From Prado023 sp963700475 (GTDB lineage: Bacteria > Actinomycetota > Actinomycetes > S36-B12 > CAIYMF01), in NCBI GenBank assembly GCA_963700475.1, contig CAVOXR010000005.1, forward strand, positions 310,001 to 374,000: a stretch of DNA of 64,000 bases, read 5' to 3'. The notes under the pieces were generated by a model. It was given only the letters and a program-made list of their open reading frames with translations. It searched no databases and was not told the origin of the DNA. The translations under genes and the position numbers were made by a program. The stretch's first letter is position 1. Each line of letters begins with the position of its first letter. Shown here one piece after another: positions 26,707-35,799 of this stretch.

Positions 26707-27069
26707 CTACGCGAGCAGGCGCTCGACCCAGGACAGCAGGTTGTCCGGGTCGAAGGGCTTGGTCAGGTAGCAGGTGGCACCTGCCGACCAGCCGTCCCAG
26801 GTCGTTGCGTCATCGCCAGCGGCAGTGAGCAGGATGACCGGAACCTCGGCGCCGCCCGGGCGGCTGCGGATCTCCTTCAGGACGTCGATGCCCGACATGC
26901 GGGGCATCATGATGTCGAGGATGACCCCGTCCGGTCGCCGCTCGTCGAACGACTCGAGGGCCTCGGGCCCGTCGATGGCGTCCCGGACCTCGTACGCGTC
27001 GAGCTCGAGGGTGTCGCGCAGGAGCATGCGGACGGGTTCCTCGTCGTCGACGACCAGGATCAGCGGCAT
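26707..27069 (-). CDS. Stand-alone receiver-domain response regulator
   Basis: 120 residues, a single receiver domain and no output domain: acidic pocket in VVDDEEP, phospho-acceptor Asp in GVILDIMMPRMSG, Thr in ILLTAAG and Lys in LTKPFDP. ATG at 27069 (MPLILVVDD) is preceded by AAGGAG seven nt upstream; a reading eight residues longer has no such site. It begins 20 bp after the stop of the upstream sensor kinase and is its obvious partner. Output must be through protein-protein contact or a further phosphorelay. Confidence 0.92.
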   Translation of the reverse strand: MPLILVVDDEEPVRMLLRDTLELDAYEVRDAIDGPEALESFDERRPDGVILDIMMPRMSGIDVLKEIRSRPGGAEVPVILLTAAGDDATTWDGWSAGATCYLTKPFDPDNLLSWVERLLA

Positions 27070-27089
27070 CGTGGCTCCTTCGTGCATCG

Positions 27090-29496
27090 TCACATCGCCG
27101 CCAGGGGGGAGTCCTGCGGCTGGTCCATCGTGTCATCCCCGGCGGGGGAGTGCGCAGCACCCTGCGCCTGCCCGCGCGTCGGTGTCTCCGTGGTCGCATT
27201 CAGGTTCTGCGTGGCTGGCGCTGCCTGGGCGACTCTCACCTCGGGAGCCTCCTCGGTCACCAGGTGCAGGACGAACTCTGCTCCTGGGCCCGCAGCGGGG
27301 GTCTGGAGCGTCAGCCCGCCACCCATCGCCACCGCCAACTCGCGAGCGATGTGCAGGCCCAGGCCCGCGCCCCCGGTGCGCATCGTGAAGGGATCCTCGC
27401 GCCGGTAGAACCTCTCGAAGACCCGAGCCTGCTCCGAGGCAGGGATGCCAGGGCCGCGGTCGCGCACGTGGATGTGCACCTGGGTCCCGGTCACCTCGGC
27501 GCGGATCTCGATCGGGGAGTCGGCCGGCGTGTACTTCTCGGCGTTCGCCAGGAGGTTGGACAGGCACTGGACCGCGCGAACCCGGTCACACCGGACCGGC
27601 ACCGACTCCTCGGGAAGCTCGACCGAGATCCGACCAGCCATCTGCGGGAAGCTCGACACAGCCTGCCGCACGATGACGTCGAGGTCCTCCACGTCCATCT
27701 CGATGGCCAGGCGGGTGCCGTCGGAGACCTTCGACGCCATCAGGAGGTCGTCCACGAGTCGGGCCAGGTGGTCGGCACGGTCGGAGATCACCTGAAGGGC
27801 CGCCGAGCGCTTCTCCGGGGTCATGCGCTCACCGCGGGTGGCCAGCAGGTGCGCGTACCCCTTGATCGGGGTGATCGGCGTGCGCAGCTCGTGGGAGATC
27901 GTCGCGACGAAGTCGGTCTTCATCCGCTCCACGCGGCGCTCCCGGGTCTCGTCGTGGACCGTCAGGATGCTCACCCAGCCAGTCGTGTCCGAGTTGGCTG
28001 ATGTTGTGGCTTCGCGAACCCGAACCGTGGAGATCGTGACCTCGAGCTCCTCACCGTCTGCGCGGGTCAGACGTGCGCGCACCGGGGCCGGAGTCCCGTC
28101 AGGGCGCTTCTCGGGGTGCCGGGAGGCGTTGATGAGTGTCTGGACGATCTGCTGGTGCCCGGTCGATCTGGCCCGAGATCTGGTCGGCCTCCACGCCGGT
28201 CATCCGCGCCATCGTCTGGCTCCACAGACGCACCTGGCCGGCATCGTCGACCATCGCGATGCCGTCGGAGGTGTTGTCCACGACGGCTGTCAGCTTGGCG
28301 GTCTCCTCGGACAGGGCGTTGAACGCGGTGCCTGCCCGCATGGCGCTTCCGACGGCCGCAACCAGGGCGCCCAGCACCGGGGCATCGGCCTCGTCGAGGG
28401 ACCAGCCGCGGGTGCGACCGGCGATCCGGCTGCGGCCGATAGGGGTCTGTCGATCCGATGAGGAGCGCCCCCGGGTTGGCGGTACCCATGTCGAGTCGGG
28501 TGACGACGCCGGTCTGCCAACCGTCGGGCAGCTCGTCGACGTCGAGCGTTCTGGGACCCTGGTCGGACCATACCGACGACAGGATCTGTTCGGATCGGAG
28601 GTCCTCGGCGCCGCCGCCGATGCCGGGTTGAAGAATCAGCATCTCGGGAGCGCCGACGATCTGGCGGATCGCCGTCTGCTGACTCCTCGAGGGTGTTGCT
28701 GCCCTGGCCGTGCTGGGCGAGCAGTCCGCCCAGACTCGACCAGCCACTTGTTGCGTTCGACGGCCTCGGCGTGCTGTGCAGCGGCCCGGTAGGCGTACCA
28801 GAGTGCGAGAGCTGGAAGGAAGGCAAAGGGCAGGACGGCGGGCAAGTCGTCGATGACACAGACCGCAGCGATCGACCCGATGCCCACCGAGCCCAGGGCC
28901 ATCAACGTCGAGAGGCGCCACTCCTCCGACAGCACGGTTCGGGGTGATGCCCCGACAGTCACCTTGAGGAGGAATGCGTACAGGGCCAGGTTCACCGCGG
29001 TGAAGGCGAAGGAAGCCAGGACCAGGGAGAGAACGGACGTAGGCTCGAACGGAGGCGTACCGCCTGCGAGGACGTTGTACGTGACGACCATCGCGGATGT
29101 CGCGGTGGCGTAGGTGCCCAGGTTGAAGCAGACCTTGAGCCATTCGCCCCGCCGGATGACCACTTCCCCGATGAGAACGCCGGTCAGGGTGGCGAGGAGG
29201 GCCATGGTGGGGGAGAGGAGGAGGATCGCGGCAGCGAGGGCCACCTCGAAGAAGTTGAGTTCCTCATCCGTCCCACCATGGCGAACCCGGACGTACGCCA
29301 TCTGCCCAACGGTGGTGAAGGCCACAGCCAGGGCCGCAATCCGCCACGAGTCGAGTAGGTCGGGGTCGAGGTTCCCGTATTCGGCCCAGCGCGTCATGGA
29401 GAGCACCAGCGCGGCAAGAGTCGATGCGACCCCGAGCGCACAGACCCCGGCAACCACCCGATGAACGGGAGGGGACTGCTGGGTGTAGGTGCTCAC
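27090..29496 (-). CDS. Multi-TM sensor histidine kinase with GAF-like and PAS regions, four frameshifts
   Basis: Reconstructed length about 800 residues. GTG at 29496 follows GGGAGAG. The first ~270 residues hold about eight hydrophobic segments (VVAGVCALGVASTLAALVL through FAFLPALALWYAYRAAA). A GAF-like region follows (QQTAIRQIVGAPEMLILQPG), then a PAS domain (LTAVVDNTSDGIAMVDDAG), the H-box ATISHELRTPITPIKGY, N-box NLLANAEKYTP and G-boxes DRGPGI and GGAGLGLHIA. Four single-base insertions break the frame, near 28734, 28685, 28450 and 28159. Removing one base at each restores VELGGLLAQHGQGSN, LEEQQTAIRQ, SQTPIGRSRIAG and DRHQQIVQTLINA. Every shift has the same sign. The S8 protease gene precedes it by 61 bp and the receiver follows. 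Confidence 0.82.
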
Positions 29497-29557
29497 GGCT
29501 CTCCCGGGCTGTGGATGCGGGGCCGCTGTGTGGCGGCCCCGCAATCAGTCAAGCAGA

Positions 29558-31385
29558 TCAGCTGGTCATACTCCATGAACTCGTATCCCACGAGTCCGTG
29601 GCCCACGAACGTGCTGCCCAGGAACGCGCTGCCCAGTCCTCGTCTGCCCACGAGCGTGCTGCCCAGGAGCGTGCTGCCCACGAGCGTGCTGCCCACGAGC
29701 GAGCGGCCCACGAGCGAGCGGCCCACGAGCGTGCCAGCCATTCATCTGAGGCCCAGGAGCGAGCGGCCCAGGAGCGAGCGGCCCAGGACCTGCCCGCCCA
29801 GGAACGCGCCAGCCACTCGTCGTAGGCCCAGGAGCGTGCGGCCCAGGACCTGCCCGCCCAGGAACGCGCCAGCCATGCATCGAATGCCCAGGAGCGTGCG
29901 GCCCAGGAGCGAGCGTTGAACTCGGCGTCATCCTCACCCAGCGAGCCAGCGAGCACGGCGAGCATCCATCCGCGCGATGCCCACTGCTGAGTCTGCCAAC
30001 TGAGCGCCTCCCATGCTGCCTTCGCGGCCTCGAAGTCTCCTGACTCCCAGGCGTCGGCGAAGTCAGCCCACAGTTGGGCGTCGTCCTCGTTGGGTCCCCA
30101 CTCGCCGGTGTCCGAATCTGGAAGGACCTGCGTGGATTCAAGGCGTCGCCGCATCGACTTCGCCGCCGTCGACTGCTTCGCCGAGGTCAAGGGCTCCCGA
30201 ACCTGCACCAGCCATCTCGTCGAGCGTGTACGTCGTAGCCGTGAGAAGCGCCTTCACGCCATTGGGCTCGAGGTCCTTGTTGGCTGACAGAACCGCGGCT
30301 GCCGCCCCTGAGACCACCGCCGCGGACATCGAGGTTCCGGTCCCGCGCATGTAGGAGTCGCCGACATGCGAATCTGGGTTCTCGGTGTATGCCGAGCTGC
30401 TGGGTGCGGCGGTGGAGATCAGGGAGACGCCGGGCGCCACCAGGTCGGGCTTTCCGTCGTAGAACTGATTCCCGCGAGAGCTGAACGCGGCCACGAAATC
30501 GTCATCGCGGCTCTCGGAGCCACCCTCTCGCCCTCGTCCAGGGCGCCCACCGTGATGAGGAGCGGATCGTTGCCCGGGGAGCCCACAGTGCCGTCGTCGG
30601 GTCCGTCGTTGCCCGCAGCAGTGACCACAGTCACGCCTGAGTCCCACAGGCGCTCAAGGGCCCGGGACAGCGGATCGAATGCCGGCGGAAGGGGGTTCTC
30701 CGTGGAGAGGCTCAGGTTGACGACGTCCGCCTCGTTCGCGAACGCGATCTCAAGACCCTGCAGAACCTTGCACAACGACGTCGCGCCGCTCTTGGACGCC
30801 ACCTTCACGTCGAGCAGCGTCGCCGCGGGGGCCACGCCCTTGAAGCGTTCCGTTGCCGGCGATCAGGCCCGCGAGGAACGTCCCGTGGCCGAGGCCGTCG
30901 CCCTTGCCGACGCCGTCGATGGGCAGGTGCTCAACATCGACCAGGTCGTCGGCACGTCGGCGACACGCCGGTGTCCACCAGCGCGACAGTGACGCCTTCG
31001 CCAGACCGTCGCAGCGGTCGGTGGGGCGCCGATCGTTTCGACGGTAGGTGGGGGCTCCAGGCTGATCATCCAGAGTCTGCGTCCCGTTGACCTTCATCGG
31101 GGTGTCGGGGATCTCAGCCGAACCGGCCGGGGCGCCAACGCCCTTGGGCAGCTCGACGAGCAGGGAGTCGGACAACTCAAGGGTTGCCAGCACGCGTCCG
31201 CCCAGTGCGCCGACGGTGTCGGCCAGCTGCGTCAGGCTTGCGCCCTCGGTCAGCGTGAGCAGGACAGTCCGACCCGATCCCTGTGCCCCTGCCGGTACCG
31301 GCATGGCGAGTAGAGATAGGGCAGCAATTGCGGCTGCCATTCGGGTTGGCACTGCTCCCCGCGTCCGGTTCGCTGTTGTGCTCAT
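29558..31385 (-). CDS. Secreted S8 (subtilisin-like) serine protease with C-terminal Trp-pentapeptide repeat array, about six frameshifts
   Basis: ATG at 31385 has GGGAGG eight nt upstream. A signal peptide (MAAAIAALSLLAMPVPAGAQG) is followed by an inhibitor-I9-like propeptide region. The triad is recognisable across frames: Asp in GVTVALVDTGV (about 30970), His in GHGTFLAGLIAGNG, oxyanion Asn in VTAAGNDGPDDG and Ser in GTGTSMSAAVVSGAAAA. After LESTQVLPDSDTGEWGP comes a helical linker and then 23 pentapeptides of the RSWAA type up to the stop. Shifts lie near 31063, 31000, 30945, 30843, 30520 and 30140; five look like insertions and one like a deletion. It is first of three minus-strand genes ahead of a sensor kinase and a receiver. 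Confidence 0.8.
29567..29911 (-). repeat. 15-bp tandem repeat encoding 23 Trp-centred pentapeptides
   Basis: Coding repeat within the S8 protease: 23 consecutive units with Trp at position 3. The commonest units are RSWAA, RSWAG and RSWAD/S/T, punctuated by acidic DAWLA, DEWLA (twice), EDWAA and DSWDT units about every four to seven repeats. At DNA level the copies are near-identical 15-mers, so slippage is possible. Confidence 0.9.
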
Positions 31386-31569
31386 GGTCTTGTCCTCCCT
31401 GGGTTATCCACGTCCCATGTCGGACCGAAGCCGCCCCCCGATGAACCCCCCTAGGCCCATCTGGCTTTGAAATTCGGCCGTACGGGTGACAACGATTCAC
31501 CCGTTTGGGGTAATGATGCGCGTTGAAGGCCCATTTAGGCCAGATTGTTTCGCGCGATACTGTGACGAG

Positions 31570-33054
31570 GTGAACGCGCTCTCCGCCCTCAGGGCTGTTC
31601 AAGCCATAGCCGACCCCGACTCGTTCCGCCGATGGGATGGCACATTCGCCGCTTTCGACCCATTGACGGAGGCCTATTCCGGGCAGTTGGAGGCCGCCTT
31701 TGTCGCGTCTGGATCGGATGAGTCCGTTCTGGCGGGAGATGCCCGAATTGGTGGAGTTCGCACCGCTGTGCTGGCCTGGGAGTTCGGTTTCCTCGGCGGA
31801 TCGGTGGGGGTGGGAACAGCCGCCCGAGTCGTTTCGGCAGTCCGGCGGGCGACCGAACAGGAACTGCCCTTGGTGGCAATGCCGCGTTCCGGCGGTACCC
31901 GGATGCAGGAGGGTGCCCCTGCCTTCGTGCAGATGGTCGCGATCGCAGCAGCGCTGGCCGAGCATCGCGCGGCGGGGCTGCCCTATCTCGTGCACCTGTG
32001 CGGTCCAACAACCGGCGGAGTCCTGGCCACGCTGGGCTCGGCCGGGGACATCACGTCGGCTGAGCCGGGCGCGATGGTCGGCTTCCTCGGCCCGCGGGCC
32101 TACACCGCCATCACCGGCGAGGTGTTCCCTCCGGGGATCCAGACCGCCGAGAACCTGCTGTCCCGGGGCCTCATCGATGCGATCGTGCCCTGGGATGAGC
32201 TGCGCGAACACTGGGCAACGATCCTGGGTCTCTGGGCGGACCGGGTCGTGGACACCCCAGAGGCAGACGCGACCGCCGGGCACCAGCCGACGGCGACGGT
32301 GCCCGGGGGCCCGGAGTCCGCTACCCAGCTCTGGGACTACGTCGAGGACTCCCGTCACGCGGAACGCATCGACTCGGCGCAGTTCCTGGCTGCCCACCTG
32401 ACCGACACGGTGGTGATCCCCGGCACGATGGCTGGCGAGCTCGCCCAGGGGGCGCTCGTTGCTCTGGGGCGCCTTGACGGGATCCCCGTGGTCGTTGCGG
32501 CGACCACCGATCGTCGGTCGGGGGAGCCGCTCACCGTCGGTGGGCTGAGAACGATCCGACGAGGTATCGCGCTTGCGCAGCTGTGGGGCCTTCCGGTGGT
32601 CACGATCGTCGACACCCTCGGCGCCCAGCTCTCCGTCGAGGGCGAGCAGTCGGGCATCGCCGGGGAGATCTCCCGCGTCATGCTCGACCTCGTGGCTGCG
32701 CGCACGCCGAGCGTCGCGCTGCTCCTCGGCGCCGGGACCGGTGGCGCAGCCCTGGCCCTGCTCGCCACCGACCGGATCGTGGCCGGCTCGCACACGTGGG
32801 TCTCACCGCTCGCGCCCGAGGGGGCGGCGGCCATCCGCCGCGGCGGCACGCACGATCCGGCGCAGATCGCCTGGGACCAGCGGATCGGGGCCCACGCCCT
32901 CGCCGAGCTAGGCTTCATCGATCGCGTGGTGCGCGAGTCCGACCCCGAGTGGGTGTCGGCGGCGGCCGATGCGGTGGCAGCCTCCCTGCGGGAGGTGATC
33001 GCGGGGCAGGATCCCCGACGGCGGTTCGAGAGGTTCGATGCATGGGCGACCTGA
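31570..33054 (+). CDS. Acyl-CoA carboxylase carboxyltransferase, fused AccD/AccA-like
   Basis: 494 residues. Two crotonase-fold halves: an AccD-like first half (VLAWEFGFLGGSVGVGTAARV, MPRSGGTRMQEG, YLVHLCGPTTGGVLATLG) and an AccA-like second half (GGLRTIRRGIALAQLWGLPV, SVEGEQSGIAGEISRVM, LLLGAGTGGAALALLATD). It would move carboxyl from carboxybiotin to an acyl-CoA. The zinc ribbon found at the start of bacterial AccD is absent. GTG at 31570 (MNALSALRAV) is preferred to an upstream in-frame ATG in AT-richer sequence. No biotin carboxylase or carrier gene is in the window. The next gene overlaps its end by 13 bp. Confidence 0.85.
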   Translation: MNALSALRAVQAIADPDSFRRWDGTFAAFDPLTEAYSGQLEAAFVASGSDESVLAGDARIGGVRTAVLAWEFGFLGGSVGVGTAARVVSAVRRATEQELPLVAMPRSGGTRMQEGAPAFVQMVAIAAALAEHRAAGLPYLVHLCGPTTGGVLATLGSAGDITSAEPGAMVGFLGPRAYTAITGEVFPPGIQTAENLLSRGLIDAIVPWDELREHWATILGLWADRVVDTPEADATAGHQPTATVPGGPESATQLWDYVEDSRHAERIDSAQFLAAHLTDTVVIPGTMAGELAQGALVALGRLDGIPVVVAATTDRRSGEPLTVGGLRTIRRGIALAQLWGLPVVTIVDTLGAQLSVEGEQSGIAGEISRVMLDLVAARTPSVALLLGAGTGGAALALLATDRIVAGSHTWVSPLAPEGAAAIRRGGTHDPAQIAWDQRIGAHALAELGFIDRVVRESDPEWVSAAADAVAASLREVIAGQDPRRRFERFDAWAT

Positions 33055-33800
33055 CAGGTCCAGGGGCGTTCGCCGCCGATGACGGGTCGGTACCCCCTGA
33101 CGTGGCTGACGTGCTCGCCCGGCGGGCTTCGGGTCACGCGGGGATCCGCGAGGTCGTGATGTGCCTGACGGCACACCGTCTCCTCGTCCCCCTGCTCGAG
33201 GTGGACGGCGATCTGCTGGAGGGCGACGACACAGATCCGTGCGCTGGGTCCGATCGCGCTGTGGCGGCCGTGTCGATGCGCGACCCGGACGGCCGGCCCC
33301 TCGGTCTGGCGTTCACGGGGATGGCGCCGCTGGTCGCGTGGGACGCCTCGGCGCGTCCGCTGCCGGTGGAGGCCTCACGGGCGGCCGGAGCGATCGTCAC
33401 GGAGGGCGGCCGTGCGCTGCTGGTCGACGCCGGGTCACCTCATGCCCTGCGCATCGAGGGCCTGGCACTGGCCCGCCTGGCCTCGGGGGAGCGGTGGCCC
33501 GACCCATGGGCGGACCCGGCGGTCCGCGAGGCCGTGATCGGCGAGCTGGGCCCGGTCCTGGCCAGTGGTGAGGTCCAGGTTCGCCTGGCGGACCCTGAGG
33601 TCGTTCAGTCGGCCGCGAGCTCGGGTGGCGATCAATCGCCTGAACGCGCACCCGGCCTCGTGCTCGAGGTCCGGTTCCCTGGTGCGCTGCCTGCGGACCA
33701 GGCCCAGAAGCGTGCGGCGGTCATCGCCACGCGCATGTCGCAGTCGGCAGCCCTGCGGGAGGTCTTCGACGGAGTCCTGGCGGTCACCCTCGCCCCGTGA
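33042..33800 (+). CDS. SseB family protein
   Basis: About 252 residues. The central part matches the SseB N-terminal fold: REVVMCLTAHRLLVPLLEVDGD, DRAVAAVSMRDPDGRPLGLAFTGMAPLVAWD, VTEGGRALLVDAGSPHALRIEG. A second, less conserved domain (GLVLEVRFPGALPADQAQKRAAVIATRM) ends the protein. Molecular role in actinobacteria is unknown. ATG at 33042 lies inside the end of the carboxyltransferase gene, so translation is probably coupled. In actinobacteria this gene commonly lies next to the DUF1844-infC block, as here. Confidence 0.82.
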   Translation: MGDLTGPGAFAADDGSVPPDVADVLARRASGHAGIREVVMCLTAHRLLVPLLEVDGDLLEGDDTDPCAGSDRAVAAVSMRDPDGRPLGLAFTGMAPLVAWDASARPLPVEASRAAGAIVTEGGRALLVDAGSPHALRIEGLALARLASGERWPDPWADPAVREAVIGELGPVLASGEVQVRLADPEVVQSAASSGGDQSPERAPGLVLEVRFPGALPADQAQKRAAVIATRMSQSAALREVFDGVLAVTLAP

Positions 33801-33833
33801 GGGCGACCGATCGGCCTCCGTGGCCGGCCTGGG

Positions 33834-34226
33834 TCAGATGACCGGGCCGGTCAGCTTCTCGCCCGGCCCCTGCCCGGGCGGGTCGGGGAACTCCGAGGCC
33901 TCCCGGAACGCGAGCTGGAGGGACTTCAGGGCGTCGCGCAGCGGGGCTGCATGGAAGGTCCCCAGGTCCGGCGCTGAGGTCACCACCAGTCCAGCGAGGG
34001 CGTTGATCAGCTTGCGCGCCTCATCGAGGTCCGTCCCCGCGTCACCCTCCTCGCCCAGGCCGCACTTGACGGCCGCGGCACTCATCAGGTGCAGGGCCAC
34101 AGTGGTGATGACCTCGACGGCCGGGACCTCACCGATGTCCCGCACCGCCTGGTCGACCTCGTCCGGGTCGAGGGTTGCCGGGCCGGAGGAGTCGGGTCCA
34201 GCGGGATTCGTGGGAACCTCAGTCAT
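33834..34226 (-). CDS. DUF1844 family protein
   Basis: 130 residues. The core AVEVITTVALHLMSAAAVKCGLG and DEARKLINALAGLVV matches the small helical DUF1844 family found beside infC in many actinobacteria. The termini are Pro/Gly-rich. Divergent from infC; CAGGGT lies 6 nt before its ATG, suggesting a leaderless transcript. Function unknown. Confidence 0.85.
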   Translation of the reverse strand: MTEVPTNPAGPDSSGPATLDPDEVDQAVRDIGEVPAVEVITTVALHLMSAAAVKCGLGEEGDAGTDLDEARKLINALAGLVVTSAPDLGTFHAAPLRDALKSLQLAFREASEFPDPPGQGPGEKLTGPVI

Positions 34227-34393
34227 CCTGATACCCTGTCATGGACGACCGATCTGCCCCAACTCGGTGCACGCGCCGAAGGGGTGGTTGGCGGAGAAGA
34301 GGGGTCTCGAACTCCCACCCGGACAGCCCCAGGGCAGTCGGGTAGTGAACTGGACGGCTCGTCCGTCCGGTGCCGGTGCTGCGCCGGCGTTTC

Positions 34394-34425
34394 GAGGCCT
34401 GCTCACCTGCCCGTGAGCGGGCCTC
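34394..34425 (+). promoter_or_regulatory. Stem-loop in the infC leader (possible attenuator)
   Basis: A 13-bp stem, 34394-34406 with 34413-34425 (core GCCTGCTCAC / GTGAGCGGGC, one G-T pair), encloses a 6-nt loop and is followed by TTCCC. It lies 75 nt before the infC start in a 274-bp gap that has no gene. Leaders of infC-rpmI-rplT operons are often sites of feedback by L20 or of attenuation; which applies here is not visible. Confidence 0.5.
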
Positions 34426-34500
34426 TTCCCATGAGAGGCACGGCTGCCCTGGACGAGGGCGGCGGCGGTCGCACGAAGACATGCGACCCAAGGAGGCGCC

Positions 34501-35097
34501 ATCAGCGTCGAGCCCAGGATCAACGATCGGATCCGCGTTCCTGAAGTACGACTCGTCGGCCCCAACGGCGAGCAGGTCGGCATCGTCCGCATCGAGGACG
34601 CCCTGCGACTGGCTGTCGAGGCTGACCTCGACCTGGTCGAGGTGGCCCCGGACGGCAAGCCGCCGGTCTGCAAGCTCATGGACTACGGCAAGTTCAAGTA
34701 CGAGTCGGCCGTCAAGGCCCGTGAGGACCGCAAGAAGCAGGTCAACACGGTCATCAAGGAGATGAAGCTCCGTCCGAAGATCGATCCGCACGACTACGAG
34801 ACCAAGAAGGGTCACGTGGTGCGGTTCCTCAAGCAGGGCGACAAGGTCAAGATCACGATCATGTTCCGCGGCCGCGAGCAGTCCCGGCCCGAGCTCGGCT
34901 ACCGCCTCCTGCAGAGGATGGCCGAGGAGATCGCCGAGTACGGGATCGTCGAGAGCTCGCCCAAGCAGGACGGCCGCAACATGATCATGGTGGTGGCCCC
35001 GACCAAGAAGAAGGCGGACGCGCGCGCCGAGCGCGAGGCGGCCCGCAAGAGCACCGGAGCCGATGCCACCGAGGCCATGGACGAGTCCGAGGCCTGA
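34501..35097 (+). CDS. infC: Translation initiation factor IF-3, with AUC start codon
   Basis: 198 residues. Starts INDRIRVPEVRLVGPNGEQVG, then the two IF-3 lobes joined by a Lys-rich helix (KYESAVKAREDRKKQV) and the C-terminal KIMFRGRE-type segment (ITIMFRGREQSRPELG). No ATG/GTG/TTG gives the full N-terminus; AAGGAGG at 34490-34496 is four nt before ATC at 34501, so ATC is the start. Rare start codons on infC are the known basis of autoregulation, since IF-3 itself discriminates against them. It leads the infC-rpmI-rplT operon. Confidence 0.93.
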   Translation: MSVEPRINDRIRVPEVRLVGPNGEQVGIVRIEDALRLAVEADLDLVEVAPDGKPPVCKLMDYGKFKYESAVKAREDRKKQVNTVIKEMKLRPKIDPHDYETKKGHVVRFLKQGDKVKITIMFRGREQSRPELGYRLLQRMAEEIAEYGIVESSPKQDGRNMIMVVAPTKKKADARAEREAARKSTGADATEAMDESEA

Positions 35098-35179
35098 CCA
35101 CGAACCACGCGATGGGTGACCATCGCGGACAAGCCCGCAGCGGTACGACCCGCACGCGGTGAACCTAGGAGAAGCAACG

Positions 35180-35377
35180 ATGCCGAAGATGAAGACGCAC
35201 AGCGGCACCAAGAAGCGGGTCAAGAAGACCGGCTCGGGCAAGCTCATGCACGAGCAGGTCAACAAGCGCCACCGCCTCGAGGTGAAGTCAAGCAAGCGCT
35301 CGCGCAAGCTGCAGGCGGACTCGCCTGTCTCGTCCGCCGACATGAAGAACGTCAAGCGCCTGCTCGGCATGCGCTGA
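35180..35377 (+). CDS. rpmI: Ribosomal protein bL35
   Basis: 65 residues, highly basic: MPKMKTHSGTKKRVKKTGSG, then NKRHRLEVKSSKRSR and NVKRLLGMR. ATG at 35180 follows TAGGAGAAG. It lies between infC and rplT, the universal order. Confidence 0.97.
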   Translation: MPKMKTHSGTKKRVKKTGSGKLMHEQVNKRHRLEVKSSKRSRKLQADSPVSSADMKNVKRLLGMR

Positions 35378-35409
35378 CTGTCCCGAACTCGAACACGAAG
35401 GAGTAACAC

Positions 35410-35784
35410 GTGGCACGCGTGAAGAGGGCAGTCAACGCCCAGAAGAAGCGTCGCGAGATCCTGGAGAAGGCCAGCGGCTACCGCGGTCAGCGCTCCCGGC
35501 TCTACCGCAAGGCCAAGGAGCAGGTCACCCATTCAGGTGTCTACGCCTACGACCACCGCAAGGACCGCAAGGGCGACTTCCGTCGTCTGTGGATCCAGCG
35601 GATCAACGCCGCGTCCCGCGCGCACGGCATGACGTACAACCGGTTCATCCAGGGCCTCAAGGCCGCTGGTGTCGAGGTTGACCGTCGCATGCTGGCCGAG
35701 CTGGCCGTGAACGACGAGGCTGCGTTCGCCTCGCTGGTGGAGACCGCGCGCGCTGCGCTGCCGGCCTCGACCCCGGCCGCCTGA
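35410..35784 (+). CDS. rplT: Ribosomal protein bL20
   Basis: 124 residues: ARVKRAVNAQKKRREILEKA, GYRGQRSRLYRKAKEQV, AYDHRKDRKGDFRRLWIQRI, and the globular end MTYNRFIQGLKAAGVEVDRR. GTG start with AAGGAG upstream. It binds 23S rRNA early in assembly and in other bacteria represses its own operon. A strong terminator follows. Confidence 0.97.
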   Translation: MARVKRAVNAQKKRREILEKASGYRGQRSRLYRKAKEQVTHSGVYAYDHRKDRKGDFRRLWIQRINAASRAHGMTYNRFIQGLKAAGVEVDRRMLAELAVNDEAAFASLVETARAALPASTPAA

Positions 35785-35799
35785 CCCGAACACTCGGCC

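Noticed and set aside
28067..29143. Separate small genes in the kinase region
   Set aside because: The pieces carry consecutive domains of one histidine kinase and join exactly when single bases are removed.
29567..29911. CRISPR array
   Set aside because: Repeats are contiguous 15-mers without spacers and lie inside a coding frame; no cas genes occur in the window.
29424..29919. Plus-strand frames with AHERAAQERA-like repeats
   Set aside because: These are antisense translations of the protease Trp-repeat array; the minus strand carries the protease context and stop.
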